Part shown: in pieces, positions 15,706-24,876 of the stretch
How the letters are laid out: each line of letters starts with the position of its first letter
How positions within the stretch are numbered: position 1 is the stretch's first letter
From: Flavobacterium limnophilum
GTDB taxonomy: Bacteria > Bacteroidota > Bacteroidia > Flavobacteriales > Flavobacteriaceae
Length of the DNA stretch: 64,000 nucleotides
Assembly (NCBI RefSeq): GCF_027111315.2
Contig: NZ_CP114289.2
Coordinates: 1,736,001 to 1,800,000, forward strand
Direction: 5' to 3'
Position numbers and translations under genes: made by a program
The notes under the pieces: generated by a model
What the model saw: the letters and a program-made list of their open reading frames with translations, nothing else
What the model was told of the DNA's origin: nothing
The model's database searches: none

Positions 15706-17496
15706 ATGTTCAAAAAATACCTCTACAAACTTGAAAACGGGATAGCTTGGTCGCAAGACAAAATATCGAACAAACAGTTCATCTTTTTGTCAAGCGTGGT
15801 GGTGGGTATTTCATCGGCATTTGCGGTAATTATCCTTAAAACATTTGCCCACAAGATTTTCACTTTTGCCACTTACATCACCAATATCAGCATTTTTAAA
15901 TATGGATTCATAAAAGCAATGTTTCCGGTTATTGGTATTTTGCTTACCGTTTTTGTTGTCAAAAGATTTCTGGGCGGAACGATAGAAAAGGGAACCTCAC
16001 AGATTTTGTATGCCGTTGCCAAAAAAGCCAGCATCATTCCCCGAAAACAAATGTATGCCCAAATTGCAACAAGTTCCCTTACGGTAGGTTTGGGAGGTTC
16101 GGCAGGATTGGAAAGCCCCATCGTGATTACGGGTGCCGCTTTTGGCTCCAATTATGCCCAACGGTATAAATTAGGCTATAAAGACCGAACGCTTCTCATT
16201 GGTTGTGGCGTTGCCGCCGGAATTGCCGCCGCTTTCAATGCGCCAATCGCTGGCGTTTTGTTTGCCATCGAAGTGTTGTTGGTTGATGTGAGCATTTCCG
16301 CCTTTACGCCCATCATGATTGCTGCCGCGACTGGAGCGCTGGTTTCCAAAATTGCTTTGGACGAAACCATTTTATTGTCTTTCAAACAACAACAAAATTT
16401 CGATTATCACAATATTGCCTACTATATCATGCTTGGATTGTTCACCGGACTTATTTCGGTTTATTATTCGAGAAATTTTCAAAGGGTGGAATATATTTTT
16501 CATCATCTTAAACTATCACCTTACAAAAAAGCCTTTTTTGGAGCTTCCCTATTGGCTTTGTTAATTTTTGTCTTCCCAACTCTTTTTGGTGAAGGATATG
16601 AAAGTATCAAAACCTTGTCTGAAAATGATCCTGGACAACTACTTGAGAACACCATTTTTAGTGATTTTAGAAACAACAGTTGGGTACTTTTGCTATTCAT
16701 TGGTTTGACGATGATGCTCAAAGTATTTGCCTCCGGAATTACCATGGGAAGCGGTGGAAATGGAGGAAACTTCGCTCCTTCGCTGTTTTTGGGTTCCTAC
16801 GCAGGTTTCTTCTTTGCCAAGTTTTTAAATTTAACAGGGCTTACCAAGTTGCCTGTCAGCAATTTCACTTTGGTGGGAATGGCGGGAATTCTCAGCGGAT
16901 TGTTTCACGCCCCATTAACCGCAATATTTTTAATTGCCGAAATAACGGGGGGTTACGACTTGATGATTCCGTTAATGATTGTCGCTTCCATTAGTTTTAC
17001 CATTTCAAAACGTTTTGAAAAACATTCGATAGACGTGAAAAATTTGGCTCGAAAAGGAAACGTGTTCACTAGCAACAAAGATGCCAATATTCTTTCGACC
17101 TTGGATACCAATAAAATCATTCAAACGGATTATTTGACCGTTTCACCCGATGAAAACCTCGAGAAATTGGTTGACTTGATTTCGCATTCCAATCAAGTGA
17201 TTTTCGCCGTGGTGGACAAGGAGAACAATATGCTCGGCGTGGTTCATTTCAACGATATCAGGGAGATTATTTTCAATCAATATCGAGTAAAATATACTTT
17301 GGTAAAAGAAGTAATGAGAACACCCGTCGACATTATTTACCCCACCGACAGTATGGAAATCGTGATGAACAAGTTCGAAAAAGCCAAAGCTGCCTTTTTG
17401 CCCGTGCTCAAAAACGGAAAATATCATGGTTTTATTTCCAAATCAAAAGCGCTTGAAGCTTATCGAACCAAGCTGAAATCAATGACGATAGAATAA
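15706..17496 (+). CDS. CLC-type chloride channel/transporter with CBS domains
   Basis: A 596-residue voltage-gated chloride channel family protein: about ten to twelve membrane helices (residues about 20-440) followed by a CBS pair (about 465-590). Selectivity-filter motifs are visible: GLGGSAGLESPIVITGAAFG, with the Glu of the GxEGP-like loop as GLESP, and GSGGNGGNFAPSLFLG. CLC proteins move Cl- (often in exchange for H+) across the inner membrane; CBS domains bind adenine nucleotides and regulate gating. The gene starts 41 nt after the AlkD-like gene on the same strand. Channel versus exchanger mode cannot be settled here. Confidence 0.93.
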   Translation: MFKKYLYKLENGIAWSQDKISNKQFIFLSSVVVGISSAFAVIILKTFAHKIFTFATYITNISIFKYGFIKAMFPVIGILLTVFVVKRFLGGTIEKGTSQILYAVAKKASIIPRKQMYAQIATSSLTVGLGGSAGLESPIVITGAAFGSNYAQRYKLGYKDRTLLIGCGVAAGIAAAFNAPIAGVLFAIEVLLVDVSISAFTPIMIAAATGALVSKIALDETILLSFKQQQNFDYHNIAYYIMLGLFTGLISVYYSRNFQRVEYIFHHLKLSPYKKAFFGASLLALLIFVFPTLFGEGYESIKTLSENDPGQLLENTIFSDFRNNSWVLLLFIGLTMMLKVFASGITMGSGGNGGNFAPSLFLGSYAGFFFAKFLNLTGLTKLPVSNFTLVGMAGILSGLFHAPLTAIFLIAEITGGYDLMIPLMIVASISFTISKRFEKHSIDVKNLARKGNVFTSNKDANILSTLDTNKIIQTDYLTVSPDENLEKLVDLISHSNQVIFAVVDKENNMLGVVHFNDIREIIFNQYRVKYTLVKEVMRTPVDIIYPTDSMEIVMNKFEKAKAAFLPVLKNGKYHGFISKSKALEAYRTKLKSMTIE

Positions 17497-17531
17497 ATAT
17501 AAAGGGAAGAAGTGTTTCAGGGTCGCTATAT

Positions 17532-17630
17532 AGTTACTATACAGTTACTATACAGTTACTATACAGTTACTATATAGTTACTATATATACGCTTTATCCA
17601 TACTCTTGCCATACTCTTGCCATACTCTTG
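17532..17630. repeat. 11-bp tandem arrays (TTACTATA and CATACTCTTG types)
   Basis: Five units of AGTTACTATAC/T start at 17532, with TTACTATA at 17534, 17545, 17556, 17567 and 17578. After a 10-bp spacer follow three units of CCATACTCTTG (17598-17630). Both have an 11-bp period, about one helical turn. The array ends 70 bp before the M23 peptidase ATG. A similar TTACTATA array at the same period lies upstream of the gene at 44317. Confidence 0.85.
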
Positions 17631-17700
17631 GGTTTCATTATTTTTGTTCAAAATAAACTAATTACATCCCATAGATTAAACCTTAATTTTTTTGCCAATT

Positions 17701-18375
17701 ATGTCCACTTTAGAAAACCTTTTTTCACGACTCGACCACATAAAAGTCATTGATGACTCCATTCCTTATTCAAAATATACTCCCATAGATTTATCCAATT
17801 CTAATGCTGATTTATCCAAAATAGATTTATCCAATTCTCAAGCATTTGAAGTATTTATCGAAAATCATCTTCAAAAAAACGAAGCAAAAGTAGCTTTTGG
17901 CGGTTATAATGAAGTGCGAAATCTATACCAATCAAGTCCACTTTTCAATGACGAGGAAAACGAGGAACGGAACATTCACATTGGGATGGATTTGTGGATA
18001 AAAGCGGGAACCCCAATATTGGCAGCACTTGACGGAACAGTTCATGGTTTTGATTTTAATGCCGGGAAAGGAAATTATGGCCCAACAATTATTTTGAAAC
18101 ATTCCATCGAAAATCAAACTTTTTACACTTTGTACGGCCATTTATCTCTTGAAAGCATCGAAAACCTTGAAATTGGAACTCCTTTCAAGAAAGGACAAAA
18201 GATGGCCTATTTGGGAAATTCGTCAGTAAATGGCGGGTATGCTCCACACTTACATTTTCAAATCATCAAGGACATAAAAGATTATTCAGGCGATTATCCG
18301 GGTGTTTGCAGCATAAATGAGCTGGATTATTATTTGGAAAATTGCCCTGATCCAAACTTGTTGTTGAAAATATAA
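17701..18375 (+). CDS. M23 family metallopeptidase (LytM-like)
   Basis: A 224-residue zinc peptidase of family M23, which cuts peptidoglycan cross-bridges. The HIGMDLWIKAGTPILA motif (HxxxD) near residue 82, the central YGHLS and the APHLHFQI (HxH) supply the metal ligands and catalytic His. There is no obvious signal peptide after ATG 17701, so it may be exported another way or act in the cytoplasm on cell-wall fragments. A short N-terminal repeat (IDLSNSNADLSKIDLSNS) precedes the domain. The gene is flanked upstream by the 11-bp arrays, which may carry its control sites. Confidence 0.88.
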   Translation: MSTLENLFSRLDHIKVIDDSIPYSKYTPIDLSNSNADLSKIDLSNSQAFEVFIENHLQKNEAKVAFGGYNEVRNLYQSSPLFNDEENEERNIHIGMDLWIKAGTPILAALDGTVHGFDFNAGKGNYGPTIILKHSIENQTFYTLYGHLSLESIENLEIGTPFKKGQKMAYLGNSSVNGGYAPHLHFQIIKDIKDYSGDYPGVCSINELDYYLENCPDPNLLLKI

Positions 18376-18460
18376 ACAAAAGAAGTAATTCGGGATAAAA
18401 AAACAAACACAAATAATTAATATTAACTATCTTTATGTCAACTTTTTACAATATAAAAAA

Positions 18461-19558
18461 ATGGAGACATACAAGTTATTTACACCCATTAAAATTGATT
18501 CCCTGCAGTTAAAAAATCGAATTGTCATGGCACCCATGACCAGATGCAGGGCAATTGGCAATATTCCAAACGCACTTATGGCGGAATATTACAAACAACG
18601 TTCAGGTGCAGGACTAATCATAACCGAAGGCACCTCACCGTCACCCAATGGACTTGGATATGCACGAATTCCTGGAATTTTTAATGCCGATCAAGTGAAA
18701 GGCTGGAAAAAAACAACTGATGGAGTACATGAAAATGGCGGCAAAATAATTGTTCAATTGATGCATTCCGGAAGGATAAGCCATCCGCTGAATATGCAGG
18801 TAGGAACGCAGATACTTGCTCCTTCGGCAGTAAAAGCGGCCGGACAAATGTGGACAGACTCAAAAGGATTGCAGGATTTTGTTGTTCCGAAAGAAATGAG
18901 CCCTCAAGACCTAGTGCAAACCAAGACAGAATTTGTCGAGGCTGCAAAAAATGCCTTGCTTGCCGGGTTTGACGGTGTCGAACTACATTCGGCCAATGGT
19001 TATCTTTTGGAAGAATTTCTTTCTCCAATAAGCAACATCCGCAAAGACAATTACGGCGGAAGTATCGAAAATCGGTGTCGATTCGTGATCGAGGTGGCAA
19101 CTGCCGTTGCACAAGCCATTGGCAAGGAAAATACGGGAATTCGGTTGTCGCCTTATGGCGTGGCGAGCGACATGCCGCATTATCCCGAAATCGATGCCAC
19201 ATACGATTACTTGTCCCAAGAACTCAACAAACTAGACATTTCCCACATCCACCTTGTAGATCACTCGGCCATGGGAGCGCCGGCGGTACCTTTGGAAATC
19301 AAAAAACTGATACGCAGTAATTTTAAAAATACCCTGATTCTTTGCGGCGGTTACAACAAGGAAAGTGCCGAAACAGACATCGAAAGCGGCCTTGCCGACC
19401 TAGTGGCATTTGGACGCCCATTTATAAACAATCCCGATCTTGTCGAAAGATTTCAAAACAATTGGCCTTTGTCACAAGATCTTGATATGGACTTATTCTA
19501 TGCCGCTGCTGAAAAAGGATATACCGACTATCCATTTTATAAAGACTTGAACAAATAA
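18461..19558 (+). CDS. alkene reductase, old yellow enzyme family
   Basis: A 365-residue FMN-dependent NAD(P)H:flavin oxidoreductase of the OYE family. Landmarks: KNRIVMAPMTRCRA (FMN loop), GLIITEGTSPSPNG, VQLMHSGRISHP, the catalytic GFDGVELHSANGYLLEEFLSP (His-Ser-Ala-Asn as H..N pair), NIRKDNYGGSIENRCRF and LVAFGRPFINNPDL. These enzymes reduce activated C=C bonds of enals, enones, nitro-compounds and maleimides. It is a soluble TIM barrel. The aldolase gene follows after 44 nt on the same strand and may be co-expressed. Physiological substrate unknown. Confidence 0.94.
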   Translation: METYKLFTPIKIDSLQLKNRIVMAPMTRCRAIGNIPNALMAEYYKQRSGAGLIITEGTSPSPNGLGYARIPGIFNADQVKGWKKTTDGVHENGGKIIVQLMHSGRISHPLNMQVGTQILAPSAVKAAGQMWTDSKGLQDFVVPKEMSPQDLVQTKTEFVEAAKNALLAGFDGVELHSANGYLLEEFLSPISNIRKDNYGGSIENRCRFVIEVATAVAQAIGKENTGIRLSPYGVASDMPHYPEIDATYDYLSQELNKLDISHIHLVDHSAMGAPAVPLEIKKLIRSNFKNTLILCGGYNKESAETDIESGLADLVAFGRPFINNPDLVERFQNNWPLSQDLDMDLFYAAAEKGYTDYPFYKDLNK

Positions 19559-19602
19559 TCTTGAAAGCAATGTAACAAAACCCTTTTTAAACTAGGCTTG
19601 AG

Positions 19603-20664
19603 ATGAAAGATATATCCCAATTGTTGGCTTTGTTAGGGAATGAAAAAGACCCTTTGCTGAATCATGTTTGTGAAACCATCCCGAAAGATCAAATTCATTG
19701 GCCAAATTCATCGCATATCGATACTGTTTTTTTGCAAAGCAACCGCAATGCGCAGACGATTCGGAGTTTAAACCAAATATACCAAAACGGCAGACTTTCG
19801 AACACTGGCTATCTTTCCATTTTGCCCGTAGATCAAGGAATTGAACATACTGCGGGAAGTTCTTTTTCGCCAAATCCCATTTATTTTGACCCTGAAAACA
19901 TCATAAAATTAGGCCTTGAAGCGGGTTGCAATGCCGTTGCATCGACTATGGGCGGAATGGCGGTGCTCTCCAGAAAATATGCGCATAAAATTCCGTTTGT
20001 GGTCAAAATCAACCATAACGAACTCTTGACTTTCCCCAATAAACACGATCAAATCATGTTTGCGAGTGTCAAAGATGCTTGGAATATGGGTGCCGTGGCC
20101 GTGGGAGCGACGGTTTATTTTGGCTCTGCCGAATCTGGCCGGCAAATGATAGAAGTGGCAAACGCTTTTGAGGAAGCCCATAATCTGGGAATGGCGACCA
20201 TACTTTGGTGTTATTCCAGAAATGACGCCTTCATAAACAACGGCATCGACTACAACACGGCCGCCGACATCACGGGTCAGGCCAATTATTTGGGCGTTTC
20301 CCTCCAGGCAGATATTATCAAGCAAAAACTACCCACCAACAACAGAGGTTTTACAACCCTGAAATTTGGCAAAACAAACCCAGACATGTACACCAAATTA
20401 GCCAGCGACCATCCCATTGATTTATGTCGGTATCAAGTAATCAATTGTTTTTCGGGACGCATTGGCATGATCAATTCAGGAGGCGAATCCAAAGGCGAAA
20501 CTGATTTGGCCGAAGCCATAAAAACCGCCGTGATTAATAAACGAGCCGGTGGAGCTGGAATGATTATGGGTCGAAAAGCCTTTCAACGCCCCTTTAACGA
20601 AGGCGTGAAACTTATAAATGCGGTGCAGGAAATTTATTTGTCCGAAGAAATTACGATTGCATAA
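19603..20664 (+). CDS. fbaB: class I fructose-bisphosphate aldolase (DhnA type)
   Basis: A 353-residue class I aldolase of the FbaB/DhnA family, which cleaves fructose-1,6-bisphosphate to dihydroxyacetone phosphate and glyceraldehyde-3-phosphate through a Schiff base. Seen: LPVDQGIEHTAGSSFSPNP, VVKINHNELL with a Lys in the barrel, AVAVGATVYFGS, and the phosphate-binding end GGAGMIMGRKAFQRP. It acts in glycolysis and gluconeogenesis. It starts 44 nt after the alkene reductase. The family assignment is clear; which Lys forms the Schiff base is inferred from the family. Confidence 0.93.
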   Translation: MKDISQLLALLGNEKDPLLNHVCETIPKDQIHWPNSSHIDTVFLQSNRNAQTIRSLNQIYQNGRLSNTGYLSILPVDQGIEHTAGSSFSPNPIYFDPENIIKLGLEAGCNAVASTMGGMAVLSRKYAHKIPFVVKINHNELLTFPNKHDQIMFASVKDAWNMGAVAVGATVYFGSAESGRQMIEVANAFEEAHNLGMATILWCYSRNDAFINNGIDYNTAADITGQANYLGVSLQADIIKQKLPTNNRGFTTLKFGKTNPDMYTKLASDHPIDLCRYQVINCFSGRIGMINSGGESKGETDLAEAIKTAVINKRAGGAGMIMGRKAFQRPFNEGVKLINAVQEIYLSEEITIA

Positions 20665-20833
20665 GTCGCTTTAAAAAAATTCATTGGTAAATTATCCATT
20701 TTCAACATTCAACACTGTATTTCATTGAAATCAAATAGATTAGCATCTTTTAACCGAATTTAACCACAGAAAAAAAGCATTTCTTACAAAAAATAGAAAA
20801 AAAATATTATTTTTACTTCTAACTTTTTTTGAA

Positions 20834-21298
20834 ATGACAACAAACGAAGAAACTCTCACCAAATTCTACACCGCCTTTTCTAATGGGAATGCCGATCAAA
20901 TGTGCGAATATTATCATCCCAACATTAAATTCCGTGATCCCGTATTTGGATTGTTAAAGCACGATGACGTTTGTAAAATGTGGACAATGCTGCTGGAAAA
21001 AAGTAAAGGAACCATAAAAATCGACTTCTCTGAAATAAAAGCAGACGACTACAAAGGTTCTGCACGCTGGGTAGCCACCTACAATTTCAGTAAAACCAAC
21101 AGGAAAGTTGTCAATTCAATTTATGCACAGTTTCAGTTTCAAGATGGATTAATCATAAAACATACCGACGATTTTGACATTTGGAAATGGGCCAAACAAG
21201 CTTTTGGTTGGAAAGGATTCGTTTTTGGTTGGACCGGATATATGCAAAAAAAAATTCAGGCTCAGGCTCTTTCAGCTTTAAAAAAGTACAAAAAATAA
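20834..21298 (+). CDS. NTF2-like (SnoaL-type) protein
   Basis: A 154-residue small alpha+beta barrel of the nuclear transport factor 2-like superfamily. It starts with a helix (ETLTKFYTAFSNGNADQM), then YYHPNIKFRDPVFG and a curved sheet with ARWVATYNFSKTNRKVVN and FQFQDGLIIKHTDDFDIWKW, a typical SnoaL-like end. Members are ketosteroid isomerase-like enzymes or ligand-binding proteins; no catalytic Asp/His pair can be assigned with confidence. It stands alone, with 169 bp before and 217 bp after without other genes. Confidence 0.82.
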   Translation: MTTNEETLTKFYTAFSNGNADQMCEYYHPNIKFRDPVFGLLKHDDVCKMWTMLLEKSKGTIKIDFSEIKADDYKGSARWVATYNFSKTNRKVVNSIYAQFQFQDGLIIKHTDDFDIWKWAKQAFGWKGFVFGWTGYMQKKIQAQALSALKKYKK

Positions 21299-21515
21299 AA
21301 AGAACTGCTTTAATTAATCTCAAATCTGTCCAAAAACAACTTAGATTGACAAAAAATCAAATGATGTCCATCAAGAAATCGCCATATATTAACGTTTCTG
21401 CGTAATTAATGTAATTATTTAGTTAAATTTGAGTGTTATTATCAATACAAAAAATCAGACAAACAGACAATCACAATTGGATACCTTAAAACTATACTAG
21501 AATTTGAATTCCAAC

Positions 21516-24500
21516 ATGAAAACAAATAAATCAGCCAACGGTTTAGAAAACAACGATTTTCCAATTGTTGGCATTGGTGCATCGGCAGGAGGACTTGAAA
21601 CATTGGAACAGTTCTTTGCCAAAATGCCCCAAAATACAGGTATGGCATTTGTAATTATCCAGCATCTCGATCCCAACCATATTGGGATGATGCCCGAATT
21701 ATTGCAACGGATGACAACCATGAAGGTGATTCAAGTTACCGATTCCCTAAAAGTAAAACCAAACTGCGTCTACATAATTCCTCCCAACAAAAGCATGTCG
21801 ATATTGAATGGTTCCCTCCATTTGTTTGCTCCGATAGAAACCCACGGAATACGCTTGCCGATTGACATTTTCTTCCGTTCCTTGGCAGATGACAGACAGG
21901 AAAAAAGCATTGGCATCATCCTTTCCGGAATGGGTTCGGATGGCAGTTTGGGACTCAAAGCCATCAAGGAAAAAAACGGCATCGTGATCGTGCAAGAGCC
22001 GTCCACGGCAAAATTTGACGGAATGCCCCGAAGTGCCGTTGAAACCGTAATTGCCGACATCATTGCGCCAGTGGAAGAGTTGCCGGCCAAACTCATCAAT
22101 ATTGTAAAATTTATTCCGCTAAAAAAAAACGACCCAGAAATAGACAGCAAAAACAAAAGCAATCTCGACAAAATCATAATCCTGCTTCGCGAACAAACCG
22201 GACATGATTTTTCGCTATACAAGAAAAGTACCTTGTTTCGCCGAATCGAAAGACGCAAAGGGATTCACCAAATCGACAAAATCCAGAATTATGTACGCTT
22301 CATGCAGGAAAATCCAAAAGAGACCGAAATACTCTTCAAAGAATTGCTGATTGGTGTTACCAGCTTTTTTCGTGACACGGCAGTTTGGGAAAAATTGAAA
22401 GAACAAGTGCTTCCTGAAATGTTGGAAAAATTACCCAACGGATACGTGATGCGCGCTTGGGTAACAGGCTGTTCCACCGGGGAAGAAGCTTATTCATTGG
22501 CCATTACCTTCAAGGAAGTCATGGAGAAAATAAAAAAACACCGAAACATAAGCCTGCAAATATTTGCCACCGATCTTGACATTGATGCGATAGAAAAAGC
22601 GCGAAAAGGAATTTTTCCTCCAAACATAATTACCGACGTTTCTCCAGAACGTCTTTCCCGTTTTTTTATCGTCGAAAACGATGGCTTTCGCATCAATGCA
22701 GGCATTCGGGAAATGGTTGTATTTGCTCCTCAAAATGTGATCAAGGATCCGCCTTTTACCAAACTCGACATCCTTACTTGCCGAAACATGCTGATTTACA
22801 TGGAGGCCGAATTGCAAAAAAAGATAATCAGGCTTTTTAATTACAGTCTCAATCCCGGCGGAATCATGGTGCTTGGCTCGGCCGAAACCCTTGGAACCGA
22901 CAATGAAGGTTTTGAAATACTGGACGCCAAATTAAAAATCTTCAAACGTTCCCAAAAACCAACCTCTCCCGGATTGTTGGATTTTCCCAGTTCTTTTTCA
23001 ATACCTAATAAAACAAATATCAAAGCCTTGACAACACCCGTAATCGAAGAAAACATACAAACCCTTGCCAATCAAATTTTGCTTCAACGTTTTGCTCCCG
23101 CCAGCGTGTTGGTAAGCGAAAAAGGCGATATTATTTATATTACGGGACGTACCGGAAAATACCTTGAACCTGTGGCAGGCAAGGCAAACTGGAATATTTT
23201 TGCAATGCTGCGAGATGATTTGAAACTCGAATTGCCAATTGCATTCCAGAAGGCATTAAAAAATTATGACCCCATACAACTGCGAAAAATTAAAATCGAA
23301 AACTACGGCAACGACCAATATGTGGATGTTACGCTCCAGCAAATAGAAAAACCCGAAGGCATAAAAGGAAAGGTAATGATTGTTTTCAAAGATTTGCCCG
23401 AAATGTCAGAACCCAAAGTGGATGCAAAAAAAGGCAAAGAAACCTCGAGTGCAAGACAAAAAGAATTGGAAATTGAACTGCAACAAAGTCTTGAAGATTT
23501 GCAAACCATTAGAGAAGAAATGCAAACTTCGCAGGAAGAATTAAAATCTACCAATGAAGAACTGCAATCCACAAACGAAGAATTGCAATCCACAAACGAG
23601 GAACTTACCACTTCCAAAGAAGAGATGCAGAGCCTGAATGAAGAGCTGCAAACCGTGAACATCGAACTGCAAAGCAAGGTAATCGACTATGTACAGGCCA
23701 ACAACGACATGAAAAACTTGCTCAACAGTACCGATATCGCGACCTTATTTCTGGACAAAGAGCTAAACATTCGCAGATTTACCGATCCGATAACCAATAT
23801 ATTCAAAGTACGCAATACCGATATTGGAAGGCCATTTACCGACTTGGTTACCGATTTGCAATATCCAGAAATAGGAATTCACGCCAAACAAGTCATCAAA
23901 ACCCTCAACTTTATAGAAAAATCGGTAGTCACCTTGGACGGAAGATGGTTTGACATAAAAATTATGCCCTATCGCACGCTTGACGATCATATTGACGGAT
24001 TAGTACTGACATTCAACGATGTAACCAAATTCAAAAAATTGGAATTAGAGCTCAAAGAAGCCAACGAAAAACTAAAAATAAGCAAGGAAACCCGCTATCG
24101 ACGACTTTTTGAAACGGCGAAAGACGGCATTCTGATTCTCGATGCCGAAACCGGAAAAATTACGGACGTAAATCCATTTTTGATCGAACTATTGGGATAT
24201 TCAAAAGAACAATTTGTTGAAAAAGCTATCTGGGAAATTGGAACTTTCAAAGATATTATTGCCAATATGGAAAAATTCAAGCAGTTACAACAGAAAGAAT
24301 TCATTCGCTACGATAATTTACCCCTTGAAACAATCGACAGAAAAAAGATCAATGTGGAGTTCATCAGCAACATTTATCAAGTTGAAAATCAAAAAGTGGT
24401 ACAATGTCTAATTCGTGACATCACGCAACAGAAATTGGCCGAAGAAAAACTGAAGATTTCCGAAAGTCGTTATCGCAGTCTTTTTGAATCTGCAAAAGAC

Positions 24501-24806
24501 GGTATTCTGGTTCTTGACTCAGAAAATGGAACCATTGTGGAAATAAATCCCTATCTAATTGATATGTTAGGCTATACAAAAAACGAATTGTTAAAAAAAG
24601 CCATCTGGGAAGTTGGTTTTTTTAAAAAAATAATTGATAATAAAGATAAATTTCTTAAATTACAGCAAAAGAATTTTTTGCAATACGAAGATTTGCCTCT
24701 TGTTACCGCCGATGGACGAAAAATCAACGTGGAGTTCATAAGCAAAGTCTTTTCAATAGAAAACCATAAGGTAATCCAGTGTTTCATTCGCAACATTGCC
24801 AAATAA
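21516..24806 (+). CDS. CheB-CheR fusion protein with PAS domains
   Basis: A 1096-residue chemotaxis-like signalling protein. Order: CheB methylesterase (about 15-195; Ser23 in GIGASAGG, His in IIQHLDPNH, Asp in SGMGSDGS); CheR methyltransferase (about 210-480; SAM loop RAWVTGCSTGEEAYSLAI and ILTCRNMLIYM); a linker; a long coiled coil of repeated STNEELQ units (about 640-720); then three PAS domains. The last two PAS domains are a tandem duplication (RYRRLFETAKDGILILD and RYRSLFESAKDGILVLD). No kinase or receiver domain follows. ATG 21516 is chosen over an in-frame TTG four codons earlier. It probably works with the hybrid kinase 70 bp downstream, since flagellar chemotaxis genes are absent. 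Confidence 0.92.
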   Translation: MKTNKSANGLENNDFPIVGIGASAGGLETLEQFFAKMPQNTGMAFVIIQHLDPNHIGMMPELLQRMTTMKVIQVTDSLKVKPNCVYIIPPNKSMSILNGSLHLFAPIETHGIRLPIDIFFRSLADDRQEKSIGIILSGMGSDGSLGLKAIKEKNGIVIVQEPSTAKFDGMPRSAVETVIADIIAPVEELPAKLINIVKFIPLKKNDPEIDSKNKSNLDKIIILLREQTGHDFSLYKKSTLFRRIERRKGIHQIDKIQNYVRFMQENPKETEILFKELLIGVTSFFRDTAVWEKLKEQVLPEMLEKLPNGYVMRAWVTGCSTGEEAYSLAITFKEVMEKIKKHRNISLQIFATDLDIDAIEKARKGIFPPNIITDVSPERLSRFFIVENDGFRINAGIREMVVFAPQNVIKDPPFTKLDILTCRNMLIYMEAELQKKIIRLFNYSLNPGGIMVLGSAETLGTDNEGFEILDAKLKIFKRSQKPTSPGLLDFPSSFSIPNKTNIKALTTPVIEENIQTLANQILLQRFAPASVLVSEKGDIIYITGRTGKYLEPVAGKANWNIFAMLRDDLKLELPIAFQKALKNYDPIQLRKIKIENYGNDQYVDVTLQQIEKPEGIKGKVMIVFKDLPEMSEPKVDAKKGKETSSARQKELEIELQQSLEDLQTIREEMQTSQEELKSTNEELQSTNEELQSTNEELTTSKEEMQSLNEELQTVNIELQSKVIDYVQANNDMKNLLNSTDIATLFLDKELNIRRFTDPITNIFKVRNTDIGRPFTDLVTDLQYPEIGIHAKQVIKTLNFIEKSVVTLDGRWFDIKIMPYRTLDDHIDGLVLTFNDVTKFKKLELELKEANEKLKISKETRYRRLFETAKDGILILDAETGKITDVNPFLIELLGYSKEQFVEKAIWEIGTFKDIIANMEKFKQLQQKEFIRYDNLPLETIDRKKINVEFISNIYQVENQKVVQCLIRDITQQKLAEEKLKISESRYRSLFESAKDGILVLDSENGTIVEINPYLIDMLGYTKNELLKKAIWEVGFFKKIIDNKDKFLKLQQKNFLQYEDLPLVTADGRKINVEFISKVFSIENHKVIQCFIRNIAK

Positions 24807-24876
24807 AAAAAATGTGGCAATAAAAACCTTCAGCCCAAGATTTGAAAAGTGACATAATTCAACATATAAAGTATTT